Shown piece by piece: positions 39,688 to 45,400 of a stretch of 64,000 nt of DNA; positions within the stretch are counted from its first letter, which is position 1; the number at the start of each line of letters is the position of its first letter. The position numbers were made by a program, and so were the translations under genes. Source of the stretch: Tiliqua scincoides (Eukaryota; Chordata; Lepidosauria; Squamata; Scincidae); the NCBI RefSeq assembly GCF_035046505.1, contig NC_089830.1, positions 15,242,315 to 15,306,314 on the forward strand, written 5' to 3'. Below the pieces are notes generated by a model. That model had not been told where the DNA came from, made no database searches, and saw only the letters and a list, made by a program, of their open reading frames with translations.

Positions 39688-39913
39688 AAGATTAACAAGT
39701 TGTGAGTTCCTGCACCTTTTTTTTTTTTTTTTTTTTACACAAAAAGCACTGACTATGCCTCTCTCTGTTCTCATTGTGGAGCTACACAAATAGTGTGGTA
39801 CTGTTGTGCCCTGCCATAGGTTGGGCCGAGTTGCAGCCCATCAACCCCACATCTGGAAGGTACCTTGGGAGAATCAAAAATCCACTTACCTCATCGGGTT
39901 GTTGAGACGCCAT
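8579..39913 (-). CDS. maestro HEAT-like repeat (MROH) family protein, 18 coding exons
   Basis: Coding exons in transcript order: 39913-39890 (MASQQPDE), 39636-39578, 38211-38067, 36366-36231, 34610-34492, 27074-26931, 24985-24843, 21826-21718, 20805-20731, 20283-20147, 19478-19356, 19206-19089, 18236-18099, 17022-16846, 16221-16069, 13243-13139, 12247-12142 and 8823-8579. All junction phases agree and give about 751 residues. The chain is helical throughout, as expected of HEAT repeats. GVRKLSLRGLSSLIFE, and ASVRALVIKHLWLLRSRKG followed by ILVHLQDKSEVVE, parallel the maestro blocks with MAMRNLGTMAYE and SLLIHLQDRNPQVAK. MROH proteins are HEAT scaffolds of poorly known function. The acceptors at 12247 (AAG) and 20805 (TACAG) and the last exon are the least certain. 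I cannot say which MROH paralog this is. Confidence 0.82.
9056..9200 (-). repeat. LINE-like 3' tail
   Basis: TTTATATCCTGCCCTTCTCC and GGGTGGGTCACAATCACAAA, then A-rich sequence, match the common 3' ends of reptile L2-like elements in minus orientation. No coding part remains. Confidence 0.4.
9201..10020. other. intron without recognised features
   Basis: Last MROH-like intron. The sequence is AT-rich and I recognise no exon or clear repeat. Confidence 0.35.
10023..11066 (+). mobile_element. hAT-like element (family A) with an L1 insertion
   Basis: The left end CAGTGTTTCTCAAACTGTGG and the right end AGTAGTTTGAGAGTCATTG form an imperfect inverted repeat. Diagnostic interior blocks are TAGACTTGATGCTACCAT, GGGACTTACTCCTGG and TGATGATGTCACTTC. 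Other pieces of this family lie near 22.99-23.07, 26.15-26.30, 38.54-38.68 and 47.67-48.25 kb. Confidence 0.65.
10262..10963 (+). mobile_element. L1 LINE, 5'-truncated ORF2 3' end
   Basis: Fragments read CWKCTRQERMFYRMWWTCTK, then MTTAARILYAKYWKVPEIPV and EMDKLIILLKDKPVKTFMDN, matching the C-terminal end of vertebrate L1 ORF2. An in-frame stop (TAG at 10553-10555) separates them. The 3' end is AAAGAAAGAAAG. TTTCCTGCTT flanks both sides as a target duplication, placing it inside the hAT-like element. Confidence 0.85.
11145..11777 (+). mobile_element. hAT-like element (family B)
   Basis: It runs from ATCAGGACCCACTTTTTTAA through TTTACCAGACTTTAAAA, TTGCAAACTGCAGCAGTTGG and TGATTTTTGAATAGCCTCAG to CCCACAGTTTGGGAACCACT. 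The same order is seen at 27270-31164 and about 41230-42116. The interior is interrupted by unrelated GC-rich sequence at about 11400-11620. Confidence 0.65.
11778..12141. other. intron without recognised features
   Basis: MROH-like intron. No exon or repeat is recognised before the exon at 12247-12142. Confidence 0.3.
12496..13019. mobile_element. TA-flanked DNA transposon remnant carrying a (CT)n run
   Basis: The ends CAGGTTGAG and TACCTG are inverted and flanked by TA, the signature of Tc1/mariner-type insertion. Interior blocks (GTTCCGTTCTGAGAACCC, GGTTTAAAAACAGC) recur in the element at 14669-15135. Confidence 0.55.
12663..12722 (+). repeat. (CT)n microsatellite
   Basis: About 30 uninterrupted CT units. 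It opens spurious frames (poly Ser-Leu and poly Arg-Glu) on both strands. Confidence 0.98.
13282..13609 (+). mobile_element. hAT-like MITE (family C)
   Basis: The ends CAGGGGCCTCCAAAC and GTTTGGAGAACTCTG are flanked by an exact 8-bp duplication TCCTAAGG. The interior (GGGGGCCATATGTGGCCC, TTTGATGTGGCCCTCTGGCC) recurs at 45.2, 50.8, 51.8 and 61.8 kb. Confidence 0.88.
14053..14192 (+). repeat. 5S-rRNA-derived SINE, near full-length
   Basis: It reads CCTGCACATGCCCGATCTTG, then CTCGGAAGCTAAGCAGGC, TTAGTACTTGGATGGGAGAC, CGCCTGGGAATACC, and the tail TTATACCATAGTCTTTCGAG. The 5S internal control region is nearly intact, so this copy once carried an RNA polymerase III promoter. The tail distinguishes it from a 5S gene. 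Confidence 0.92.
14196..14666. other. intron, little recognised
   Basis: A short (CA)n-like run is present at about 14205-14220. The remainder of this MROH-like intron holds nothing I recognise. Confidence 0.35.
14669..15135. mobile_element. TA-flanked DNA transposon remnant
   Basis: The ends CAGGTGAAGCC and GGACCTG are flanked by TA. It shares interior blocks (CTCAGGTGATTTAAAAACAG, GGGAAGGGAGGGGTCAC) with 12496-13019, so both belong to one Tc1/mariner-like non-autonomous family. Confidence 0.55.
15175..15514 (+). mobile_element. hAT-like MITE (family D), decayed
   Basis: The right end GACGCCACTG and the AT-rich core (CAAAAGTTATAAAAAAAAC, TCAATGAAACAAACC) match family D elements at 33161-33944 and 59951-60477. 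No clear target duplication is seen. Confidence 0.55.
15515..16060. other. intron without confident features
   Basis: A purine-rich and pyrimidine-rich stretch at about 15660-15800. No exon was found before 16069. Confidence 0.3.
16283..16655 (-). mobile_element. CR1 LINE 3' end
   Basis: In minus orientation this holds the standard CR1 3' region: CTGGACTAGATGGGCC-type sequence, AGGAGGTTGCACACACC, GGTATCTAAGCCAGATGCCA and CCACATCCTGTGGTAAGGAG. It covers the ORF2 C-terminus and 3' UTR and is 5'-truncated. Confidence 0.85.
17057..17604 (+). mobile_element. Tc1/mariner-like MITE
   Basis: The left end CAGTCAGTTCTTGTTATCC and the right end AACTGACTG are inverted. A relative lies at 49473-50176. 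The interior has GGAAAATCGAGTGGATACC and TTGAGCCTATGGGAAAC. Confidence 0.55.
18835..19011 (+). mobile_element. hAT-like MITE
   Basis: The ends CAGTGGTTCCCAAAC and GTTTGGGAACCACTG form a 15-bp perfect inverted repeat. The flanks GCCTAATC and GCGTAATC are an 8-bp target duplication with one change. It resembles 1578-1755 in inverted orientation. Confidence 0.88.
19500..20140. other. intron without confident features
   Basis: A moderately GC-rich MROH-like intron. The plus-strand frame at 19674-20108 (144 codons) and the minus-strand frame at 19580-20080 (166 codons) overlap, and neither shows a domain. A tRNA-SINE-like scrap (TTCAATACCTGGCATGG) lies near 20.08 kb. Confidence 0.35.
20310..20725. 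other. intron without recognised features
   Basis: I see no repeat or exon in this stretch of MROH-like intron. Confidence 0.3.
21163..21391 (+). mobile_element. hAT-like MITE (family E)
   Basis: The ends CAGAGATTTTCAACCC and GGTTGAAAATCCCTG are inverted. The interior shares GTACCATCAGTTTTTGG, CCTACTGATAAATGACCCTC and CAATGTGCCATGGCACAC with copies at 43.27, 44.68, 51.60 and 58.16 kb. Confidence 0.82.
22148..22248 (-). repeat. tRNA-derived SINE fragment
   Basis: On the minus strand it reads a tRNA-like head: AGCTCAGTGATAGGGCACG, then CTTTGTACATAGAATGACTT and GGGTTCAATCCCTGGCA. This is the A- and B-box region of a reptile tRNA-derived SINE. Confidence 0.6.
22340..22960 (-). mobile_element. 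possible solo LTR of an old retrovirus-like element
   Basis: The plus strand begins TGTTAGTTTGG. Read on the minus strand, this edge looks like the R-U5 end of an LTR (AGTAAA followed by a T-rich stretch and a terminal CA). No internal retroviral region is seen. The far boundary and target duplication are not defined, so the call is weak. Confidence 0.25.
23090..23495 (+). mobile_element. hAT-like MITE (family D) carrying a SINE-like segment
   Basis: The right end CTAGCTACGCCACTG and the blocks GACCAAAATTCTGG and ATTTGATGCAGAATTTCATC identify family D. Within it, about 23290-23440 reads TCACCTACCTCACAGGGTTG and AGGAAGGGTGGTATAAAAAT, a SINE-like sequence also found at 46.9-47.06 kb. Confidence 0.55.
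23790..23990. mobile_element. Harbinger-like MITE
   Basis: Ends GGGTGCAATCCTAACC and GAGGATTGCGCCC enclose near-palindromic arms (GCTTTCCAGCACT and CAGTGCTGGAAAGTACT). It belongs to the TTA-flanked family at 24528, 25942 and 31247. Confidence 0.7.
23996..24332. mobile_element. hAT-like MITE
   Basis: TGTTTCTCAACCAATG and CATTGAGAAACGCTG are inverted ends. The interior is not shared with the other families labelled here. Confidence 0.5.
24528..24706. mobile_element. Harbinger-like MITE with TTA duplication
   Basis: The ends GGGCCCAATCCTATCCAAC and TTGAATAGGATTGGGCCC are long inverted repeats flanked by TTA on both sides, the 3-bp duplication typical of PIF/Harbinger elements. Confidence 0.85.
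25132..25464. mobile_element. MITE with AGGGTGACCAG ends
   Basis: The left end AGGGTGACCAGATGTC and the right end ACCTGGTCACCCT are inverted, with subterminal GAGGATATGTCCTGG-type repeats. The family is uncertain (hAT-like). Confidence 0.65.
25942..26120. mobile_element. Harbinger-like MITE with TTA duplication
   Basis: Ends GGCTCAAATCCTAACCAAC and GTTAGGATTGCACCC, flanked by TTA on both sides. It appears to lie within a decayed family A hAT-like element whose right end is near 26.29 kb. Confidence 0.8.
26690..26915 (+). repeat. L2-like LINE 3' tail
   Basis: TTGTAAGTCCTCTTGGGTAA and AAGGTGGGGTATAAAT are the standard ending of L2-type elements. It lies directly beside the MROH-like exon at 26931-27074. 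Confidence 0.5.
27120..27265 (-). repeat. L2-like LINE/SINE 3' tail
   Basis: TTTATACTCCACTTTTCC and TCCAAAGCAGCTTACAAG, read in minus orientation, match the common 3' tail of reptile L2-type elements. It is short, with no coding part. Confidence 0.4.
27270..31164 (+). mobile_element. hAT-like element (family B) split by a LINE
   Basis: The left part (27270-27493) has CCCAAACATTTCAGCACCAT, CCACCTAGCTTTAACAGAC and TTAGCAGCTACCTTGCAGAC. The right part (31041-31164) has GCTTCAGGGCTTGAGGCAAT and GGGTCCCAAACCACATTTTG. Together they match the order in the copies at 11.2 and 41.2-42.1 kb. Confidence 0.75.
27494..31040 (+). mobile_element. Vingi-like APE-type LINE, about 3.5 kb, 5'-truncated
   Basis: Reading frames give an APE endonuclease (QETWSQIP, LQAGMTIFVSS, HWLIGGDFNARLGN at 27652-28134) and a reverse transcriptase (GKAPGPDLVLSEIL, ATIVPIYKKGD, FRPISLL, then FLDLKGAFDSVNRSLLWDKL, NSQKTKVMVFSKSW, VKSFQYLGIHFHYN). 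Stops and frameshifts break the coding region into at least five pieces (about 27652-28134, 28396-29439, 29381-29659, 29829-30350 and 30390-30731), so it is dead. The tail is (CATT)n-like, and TTTTTGAATAG flanks both sides as target duplication. The LINE domain order is clear; assignment to the Vingi/I group is from memory. Confidence 0.85.
31247..31424. mobile_element. Harbinger-like MITE with TTA duplication
   Basis: Ends GGGCCCAAACCTATCCAAC and TTGGAGAGGATTGGGCCC with TTA on both sides. It closely matches 24528-24706. Confidence 0.85.
31541..31880. mobile_element. hAT-like MITE
   Basis: CTGGTTCCCAACCTGTGGTC at the left and GATTGCGCACTACTGG at the right resemble decayed hAT ends. The interior repeats GTGGTCC motifs. 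Confidence 0.45.
32048..32486. mobile_element. hAT-like MITE with internal hairpin
   Basis: The ends CAGTGGCTCTCAAACTGTGG and GGTTGAGAACTACTG are inverted. It contains a perfect 21-bp inverted repeat, 32357-32377 with 32414-32434. Confidence 0.65.
32842..32925. repeat. Harbinger-like MITE fragment
   Basis: CCCCAATCCTTTCACCCACC and CACACTGCATCCTATGGTAG resemble one half of the TTA-flanked MITE family. It abuts the CR1 at 32926. Confidence 0.4.
32926..34012 (+). mobile_element. CR1 LINE 3' end, split by a hAT-like element
   Basis: The left part reads GACAAATGGGATGTGGTGAT, then AAAAGGAGATTGGACAAATT and CAACCTCCTGATTTTAGAAG. The right part resumes at 33945 with GCTAGATGGGCCTATGGCC and CTGTTCTTATCTTCTTATG. 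The two halves join at CAGGAAGC, which the inserted element duplicated. Confidence 0.9.
33161..33944 (+). mobile_element. hAT-like element (family D), 784 bp, complete ends
   Basis: The left end CAGTGGGGTAGC and the right end GCTACGCCACTG are inverted (11 of 12 positions). The 8-bp duplication CAGGAAGC is exact at 33153-33160 and 33945-33952. The AT-rich core has CAATGAAACAAACCAC and CAAAAGTTATGGCC. No transposase frame is seen. Confidence 0.92.
34040..34440. repeat. MITE-like repeat with central hairpin
   Basis: GGGTCTCTTTGGACATACAC pairs with GTGTATGTCCAAGG around CACCTGTGTTGGTG. The layout matches the repeats at 1.2 and 5.8 kb: hairpin, GGATC motif and C-rich right half. Confidence 0.55.
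34620..35870. other. intron without recognised features
   Basis: Unique-looking, GC-moderate sequence. The overlapping frames at 35117-35557 (minus) and 35211-35531 (plus) have no domain or splice support. Confidence 0.35.
35880..36110 (+). repeat. short tandem array of about 75-bp units
   Basis: Three diverged units share CAGGTCTACC, GGGCTCCAAGTCTGG and CTCAGCAAACCTCATCC-like blocks. It lies in the intron next to the MROH-like exon 36366-36231. Confidence 0.6.
36630..36998. mobile_element. DNA-transposon-like MITE
   Basis: GTTATGCACGGATCCCATA and TTCAGTTATCCGTGGACTG at the left, and GGAACCCCCGCAGATACAG at the right, resemble Tigger-type ends. Boundaries are approximate. Confidence 0.4.
37053..37335 (+). 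mobile_element. LINE C-terminal fragment (RTE-like)
   Basis: It translates as QVIRTLHGVCQVFKWGLVST and CDCGFSHQTMYHIVSGCKLR, a cysteine/histidine C-terminal domain of non-LTR retrotransposons. The stop is followed by an (AATC)n tail at about 37325. Confidence 0.65.
37490..37885 (+). mobile_element. CR1 LINE 3' fragment of a second lineage
   Basis: CATTAGGAAGAATTTCCTAA, TCATCATTGGAGATCTTTAC and GGATGTTGTAGTTCTATGAC are the classic CR1 3' sequence shared with birds and turtles. It differs from the CR1 tails at 16.3, 56.3 and 62.1 kb. Confidence 0.75.
38540..38685 (-). mobile_element. hAT-like family A end
   Basis: CAGTAGTTCTCAAACTCTTT, GGACCCACTTTTAGAATGCC and GACATCATCAAGCAGG are the reverse of the right end seen at 10.97-11.07 kb. 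Confidence 0.7.
38698..39310. repeat. GC-rich MITE-like repeat
   Basis: GAGCGCAATCCAAATGG, GTAAATGTGCCATAAAGC and GGATCCTGACCCC link it to the repeats at 48.4 and 60.5 kb. It fills the second MROH-like intron. The plus-strand frame at 38891-39457 has no domain. Confidence 0.5.
39651..39689 (+). repeat. (TAAA)n microsatellite
   Basis: Perfect TAAA/AAAT repeat in the first MROH-like intron, about 15 bp from the acceptor of exon 2. A T-run of about 20 bp follows at 39717-39736. Confidence 0.97.
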
Positions 39914-39987
39914 GTTTGACTCACACAAAGGAGGCTCACCGCAACAAACCCTATGAAAAAACTGATGAAACAAACTAGGGTTACAAA

Positions 39988-40092
<105 letters not shown>

Positions 40093-40099
40093 TGCCCTT

Positions 40100-40950
40100 T
40101 AATGCTACAGCCTAATTTATGAGCTTCCAGAGCAATAAACAAACACAACAAAGATGGATGTATCCAGTGTATGACGAATAAAGATTGCAGCAAAACTAAA
40201 GCTATTCAGAAATGTTAGTGGCCAAGGGCTTCTACAAATCAAACTCTATGAACATAGATAACCAGTGCCAAAAAGTCTCTTGCCTAGGAGCCCAAAGCCC
40301 AAAGTCTTCTCTTGCCTAGGAGGCCAAAGACAAAAGCCCCAAGCCCATAGTACTTGATAAGTCAACCACCAGCCCTTTGTGACATCAAGAGACTGCAGTG
40401 CCTGGCAGCCATGACCTAGGAACATTCAGCTTGGTGAGTGTCATAATGTTTCTCCAGGAGGTGTGAGAAGTTTGTCTTTGGTTTCCCTTCAAAACATCCC
40501 TCCCACACTGGCTACCAAAACCTGACATTTATGTAGTCATAGTCTGCTTTTCCTTGGTCCTTCCTTTCTTCACTTCCATGATTCCACCGTGGTGTTTCCC
40601 AAAGTGTGTTCCTAGGCACACTGGTTCTCCCTGTGATCCCTTCAGGAGCTCCGCAATCACACCATTAAGTGGCTGCCATCTGCCCCCAGCTGGTTTACTC
40701 ATCTGCCTTCCTGCCTTCCATTGTAGCTCTCCTTCCTCATTCTCCTCCTGTTCGAGCTCTTCACCAATAGTCAGTGTTGGGCTCTGTACTTTGCCACTCT
40801 GTGCATATCCCAGAGCCCTGGAGCTCTCAAAGACTCCAGGCATGTGCTGGAAGACCATCTTGAGACACCTTTTGGGAACGCAAAAGACTTGAGAACTTCA
40901 AGATGTCGGGGGGGGGGGTGAGCATAAACAGAATGCTAGACACAGGGAAG
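40100..40950. other. spacer without recognised features
   Basis: No exon or clear repeat is visible apart from a G-run near 40910. The minus frame at 40529-40858 has no domain. Confidence 0.3.
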
Positions 40951-40956
40951 TGGCAG

Positions 40957-41085
40957 CAAGATGCAATCTTGTGGTCTTGTGTGATCCCCAAGGTATCTTG
41001 TGGGCCGCTGTGAGATACAAGAAGCTAGATCGGATTGGCCCTGGGCCTGATCCAGCAGGGCTGTTCTTATGTTTTAATGAGAAGT
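40957..41085 (+). mobile_element. CR1 LINE 3' tail
   Basis: GGTATCTTGTGGGCCGCTGT, GAGATACAAGAAGCTAGATC and CTGTTCTTATGTTTTAATGA are the CR1 3' end. The 5' part is replaced by unrelated sequence. Confidence 0.85.
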
Positions 41086-41092
41086 GCTGCCC

Positions 41093-42116
41093 CAGTGGCA
41101 TACCCATGGCATCTGTCACCCAGGGCAACCTAAAATTTTAGTGCCCCCTCCACTGTGAGTTGGGACCCATTAGGTGTGTTATTGGCCAATATCAGGTCGG
41201 TCCCCATTCATTTAAATGTGTTAAATTTAAATTTTTAATAAAACACCCACCTCTTTGCAGAGCAGTTAGCAGCTACCTTGCAAAACTGCAGGAGCTCCAT
41301 TCTTTGCAAAGCAGTTAGCAGCTACCTTGCAAACTGCAGGAGCTCCGCTCTTTGCAGGGCAGTTGGCAGCTACCTTGCAAAGCTGCAGGAGCTCCGCTCT
41401 TTGCAGGGCAGTTGGCAGCTACCTTGCAAACTGTGGGAGCTCCATTCTTTGCAAGGTAGTTAGCAGCTACCTTGCAAACTGCAGGAGCTCCGCTCTTTGC
41501 AGGGCAGTTGGCAGCTACCTTGCAAAGCTGCAGGAGCTCCGCTCTTTGCAGGGCAGTTGGCAGCTACCTTGCAAAGCTGCAGGAGCTCTGCTCTTTGCAG
41601 GGCAGTTGGCAGCTACCTTGCAAACTGCAGGAGCTCCGCTCTTTGCAGGGCAGTTGGCAGCTACCTTGCAAAGCTGCAGGAGCTCCGCTCTTTGCAGGGC
41701 AGTTCGCAGCTACCTTGCAAACTGCAGGAGCTCCGCTCTTTGCAGGGCAGTTGGCAGCTACCTTGCAAACTGCAGGAGCTTTGCTCTTTGCAAGGCAGTT
41801 GGCAGCTACCTTGCAAACTGCAGGAGCTCCGTTCTTTGCAGGGCAGTTGGCAGCTACCTTGCAAAGCTGCAGGAGCTCCGCTCTTTGCAGGGCAGTTGGC
41901 AGCTACCTTGCAAACTGCAGGAACTCAGCTCTTTGCAGGGCAGTTGGCAACTACCTTGCAAAGCTGCAGGAGCTCCGCTCTTTGCAGGGCAGTTGGCAGC
42001 GATCTGATTTTTGAACAGCTTCAGGGCTTGAGGCTATTAGCGATCCGATCTTTCCACTCCCCCTTAGGGGACCCACCCAAATCCGGTCCAGACGCAGAGT
42101 CTGGGAACCACTGACC
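41093..42116 (+). mobile_element. hAT-like family B element with internal minisatellite (left boundary uncertain)
   Basis: The right side has GATTTTTGAACAGCTTCAGG, GCTTGAGGCTATTAGCGATC and GAGTCTGGGAACCACTG, as in family B. The interior is the 48/49-bp tandem array. CAGTGGCATAC at 41093 looks like a family D end, so two elements may be joined on the left. Confidence 0.7.
41250..42000 (+). repeat. 48/49-bp minisatellite, about 15 units
   Basis: Each unit reads roughly GCAGCTACCTTGCAAACTGC, AGGAGCTCCGCTCTTTGCAG, GGCAGTTG. Units are 48 bp when they contain GCAAACTGC and 49 bp when they contain GCAAAGCTGC. The single-base difference keeps long frames open in several phases, which explains the overlapping 180-226 codon frames here. 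They are not genes. Confidence 0.95.
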
Positions 42117-42480
42117 TAGAGGGTTCCGATCCACAGTTTAAGAAACCTTGCCTTAGCCCCACAGTAGCCACAGATCAGCCACCTGCACAACCACTGCCCT
42201 GCCTGCCGCCACCTTGGAAAGCTTTCCAGTACTTAATCCTTGCCTGCTATATTTAGCCACCCCCTGCTATGACTGCTCTGCACTGAAGTGCTTGGATGGC
42301 TCCACCTCCTTTTTTCCCTCCCCACCTTCCCCTTTGCTTTCCTTTCCCTCTCCCTCCTGCCTGCCCCCACCTTCCTTGTCAAACTTGCAGGAAGCACACA
42401 AACTTTTTCCCCTCCCCCACACACAAGCAAACCAAACAGCCCCCCCCCCCCGGCCCCCTAGACTTGGGAGAGCAGAAAGC

Positions 42481-45400
42481 ATGGGGCCAGCGGAGGAGCT
42501 GATCCGAATAGCCAAGAAGCTGGAGAAGATGGTAGCCAGGAAGCACACGGTAAGCACCACTGGGTGGATCTGGCCCCGATCCTTTTGCTTGGGGGGGATC
42601 AAGACAGAGATGCCCCAAGTTTGGGTTGGAGGAACCCACCGCTGTTTTACCCTGTCCCACCCCTGGACTTCTTCCTGGTCTTCCGTCAGCCCAATCCTCT
42701 GCATGTCTACTCAGAAGTAAGTCCCATTAAAGTCAGTGGGGCTTGCTCCCAGGTAAGTGTGGCAGCCTCAGAAGGCTTTTGCAAACCGTGGGGCTGCTAG
42801 ATGGAGGTAATGACATAACGGGGGGATGCAAAGTGCTAAGTTTTGCAGGGAGCCTCGCCACACAGTAAGCAAGCAGGCTCTCCCCCTCCCTCTCTGTTGC
42901 CCCCCTCCCGCCCAGAATGGCTTCGAAGGAGAGGGTCCGCTTGCACCCAGCGGTGAGACTCCCTGCCAAACTTAGTGCTTTGCACCCCCTTAGCTACGCC
43001 ACTGGATGGAGGAGCACAGCCCAGGAAATAAAGCCAGTTCCAAAAAGGGGAAGCTGAATATTCCTGAGGCTGGGAATCTGGAACAGGGCAAGTTTATGCT
43101 CTCCCAGTCAAAATGGATGCATTGAGGATGTGCACTTGTTTCCTCTGAAATCCAGTTGGGTTCCGCTTGGTGACGATGAAGTTTTGTTTCTTTCTTTTCT
43201 TCCCCAAATCATACCTGATTCTGTTTTTCCTAGGGTTGCCAGATGCTAACGGGGACAGAGTGCCTATACCAGCTATTTTCAACCTTTTTCAGCTCACGGC
43301 ACACTGACAAAGAACTAAAATGGTCAAGGCGCACCATCAGGTTTTTGCCAATCAACAAGGCACACCATGCTGCCGGTGGGGGGCTCACATCCCCCATTGG
43401 CTCTACTAATAAATGACCTTCCCCCAAATTCCTGGGGCACACCTGTGAACCTCTCGCGGCACACCAGTGTGCCATGGCACAGTGGTTGAAAATGGCTGGC
43501 CTATACATTAATCATTGAGGGCCAAATGTAGCCCCTGGAAGCAATTGATCCGCCCCACGTTATAATTGGGTTCTCCCAGCGAGATTATTGGGCTCTCTTG
43601 AAAATTTGAACCAGATTTGCACATTTTCTCTTTTGTCATTTGCAGCTCATGAGTTTCTGAGAACCAGTTGCTCATTTCTGGCCATCATCTGCTTAACGAT
43701 GTCACTTTCTGCTTAATGATGTCACTTCCAGCCCTCAGCAGGCACCACAAATTTAAGGACACCCCCCTCCCTTCCGCCCTCTGTATGAAACCAGTTTGAT
43801 ACCCCGATATAGAAGAGGGTTTTTGAACCTTTCCCTGTTGAGCTTCACCTGCCAAAATTCCCTCTTCTATACAATGGTTAAAGGTATAGGAACTCTGTCC
43901 TCTTTGTATCCGGCAACCTTAGTTTTTCAAAGCATAGCCCTCCCTTCCCCCTGTCCTGAGTGTGGTCAGTCCCTATGAGGATTGGGGGGGGAGTGGTATG
44001 TAGACAACAGGTGTCTGGCAAGAGTCTAACCATGTAAATTTAAACTTCAACTGGTGTGGATCATGGGCAGGCCAAATAAAAATAGGGTAGGGTAGAGAGT
44101 GTGGGGTTTGGCCAGGGTTCCCCAAACTGTCAACTACCAGGACAGTATAGCTCAGCCTTGCTGCTATGCCGGGCCAATGCTGGTTCATGGTAGGAAAGGA
44201 GATATAAACGCTAGGCATGACTGTAACCATTTTCACAGTAGAAGAAAAATATTTGCAAGTATGTGTATTCATTTAGAATTATTATTTATAATTAGTTGGG
44301 TGGGGAGCATAAGTTCCTATAATTCTGTTGGACTCGATGGCCTGGCCAAAATGTGTTGGTTGGAACGTGGCTTACAGGCTGTAGTTTAAGCACACACCCC
44401 CTCCCTTCTAGGCAGTAACCTCTGCAATTTTGATCACGAACCATACAGATGAAATGCTTGCGTTGGAAAAGAGGCCCTACAAATCAATCTAATGCAGTGG
44501 TTCTCTGTGGGGGGTCGTGACCCAATTTTTGGTGGTTCATAAAGCTGATGGGGCAGATTAGGCGATGTGCATCAAGGGTTAAACAAGCTGTGTCTTGTGG
44601 GGGGAGGAGAGGGAGAGCACTGTCCAGTCACCATTATAGCCATATCTCTTGGCACTTATAAATCAGGCAGCAGCCTCTAGGGCAGTGATTTTCAACCTTT
44701 TTCATCTCACAGCACACTGCCAAGGCATTAAAATGGTCAAGGCACACCATCAGCTTTTTGACAGTTGACAAAGCACACTGTGCTGCCAGTGGGGGACTCG
44801 CATCCCCCTATGGCCCTACTAATAAATGACCCTTTCCCAAATTTCCATGGCACACTGGTGTGCCACCGATGGTCTGCAGCTATGCCGTGAGAGTTTAGGG
44901 GAGGGACATTTATTAGTAGGGCCACTGAGGGTTGTGGGCTCTGCTGTCAATAGATGTGCTTTGTCAATTGTCAAAAAAAACCGGTGGTGTGCCTTGACAA
45001 TTTTAGCGACTTGTCAGTGTGCCGTAAGATGGAAAAGATTGAAAACCACTGCGCTAATGTAATACTTTATATGTTGTCATGAAAAGTTCGTACTGTATTC
45101 TTGCATCCCTTTCAGTGTTTCACAGGGAACAGAAATGTTCCTCCATCATCAGTTGGATGAATGGAGTGATAAGTAGGTCTGTCCCACGCTCCTTCTACTG
45201 TTTAAACCAGGGATGTCTAGGCCCCAGCTCGGGGGCCAGATGCGGCCTGTGGCAAGCCTCTATCTGACCCATGGCCAGCCTCTGGTCTCCTAAGAGCCTC
45301 TGGCCCAGTTGACCAAACATGACCAGAGCTGTGCTTGTGGGGTGGGGAATGGGGGTCTCTTTAAGTGTGTGCTTTATTTCTTTGGTGTGTGTTGGTGCTT

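Noticed and set aside
41327-42114. Three overlapping long open frames of 180-226 codons
   Set aside because: They are translations of the 48/49-bp minisatellite. The unit lacks stops in these frames and the one-base length variants keep frames open. There is no splice or domain support.
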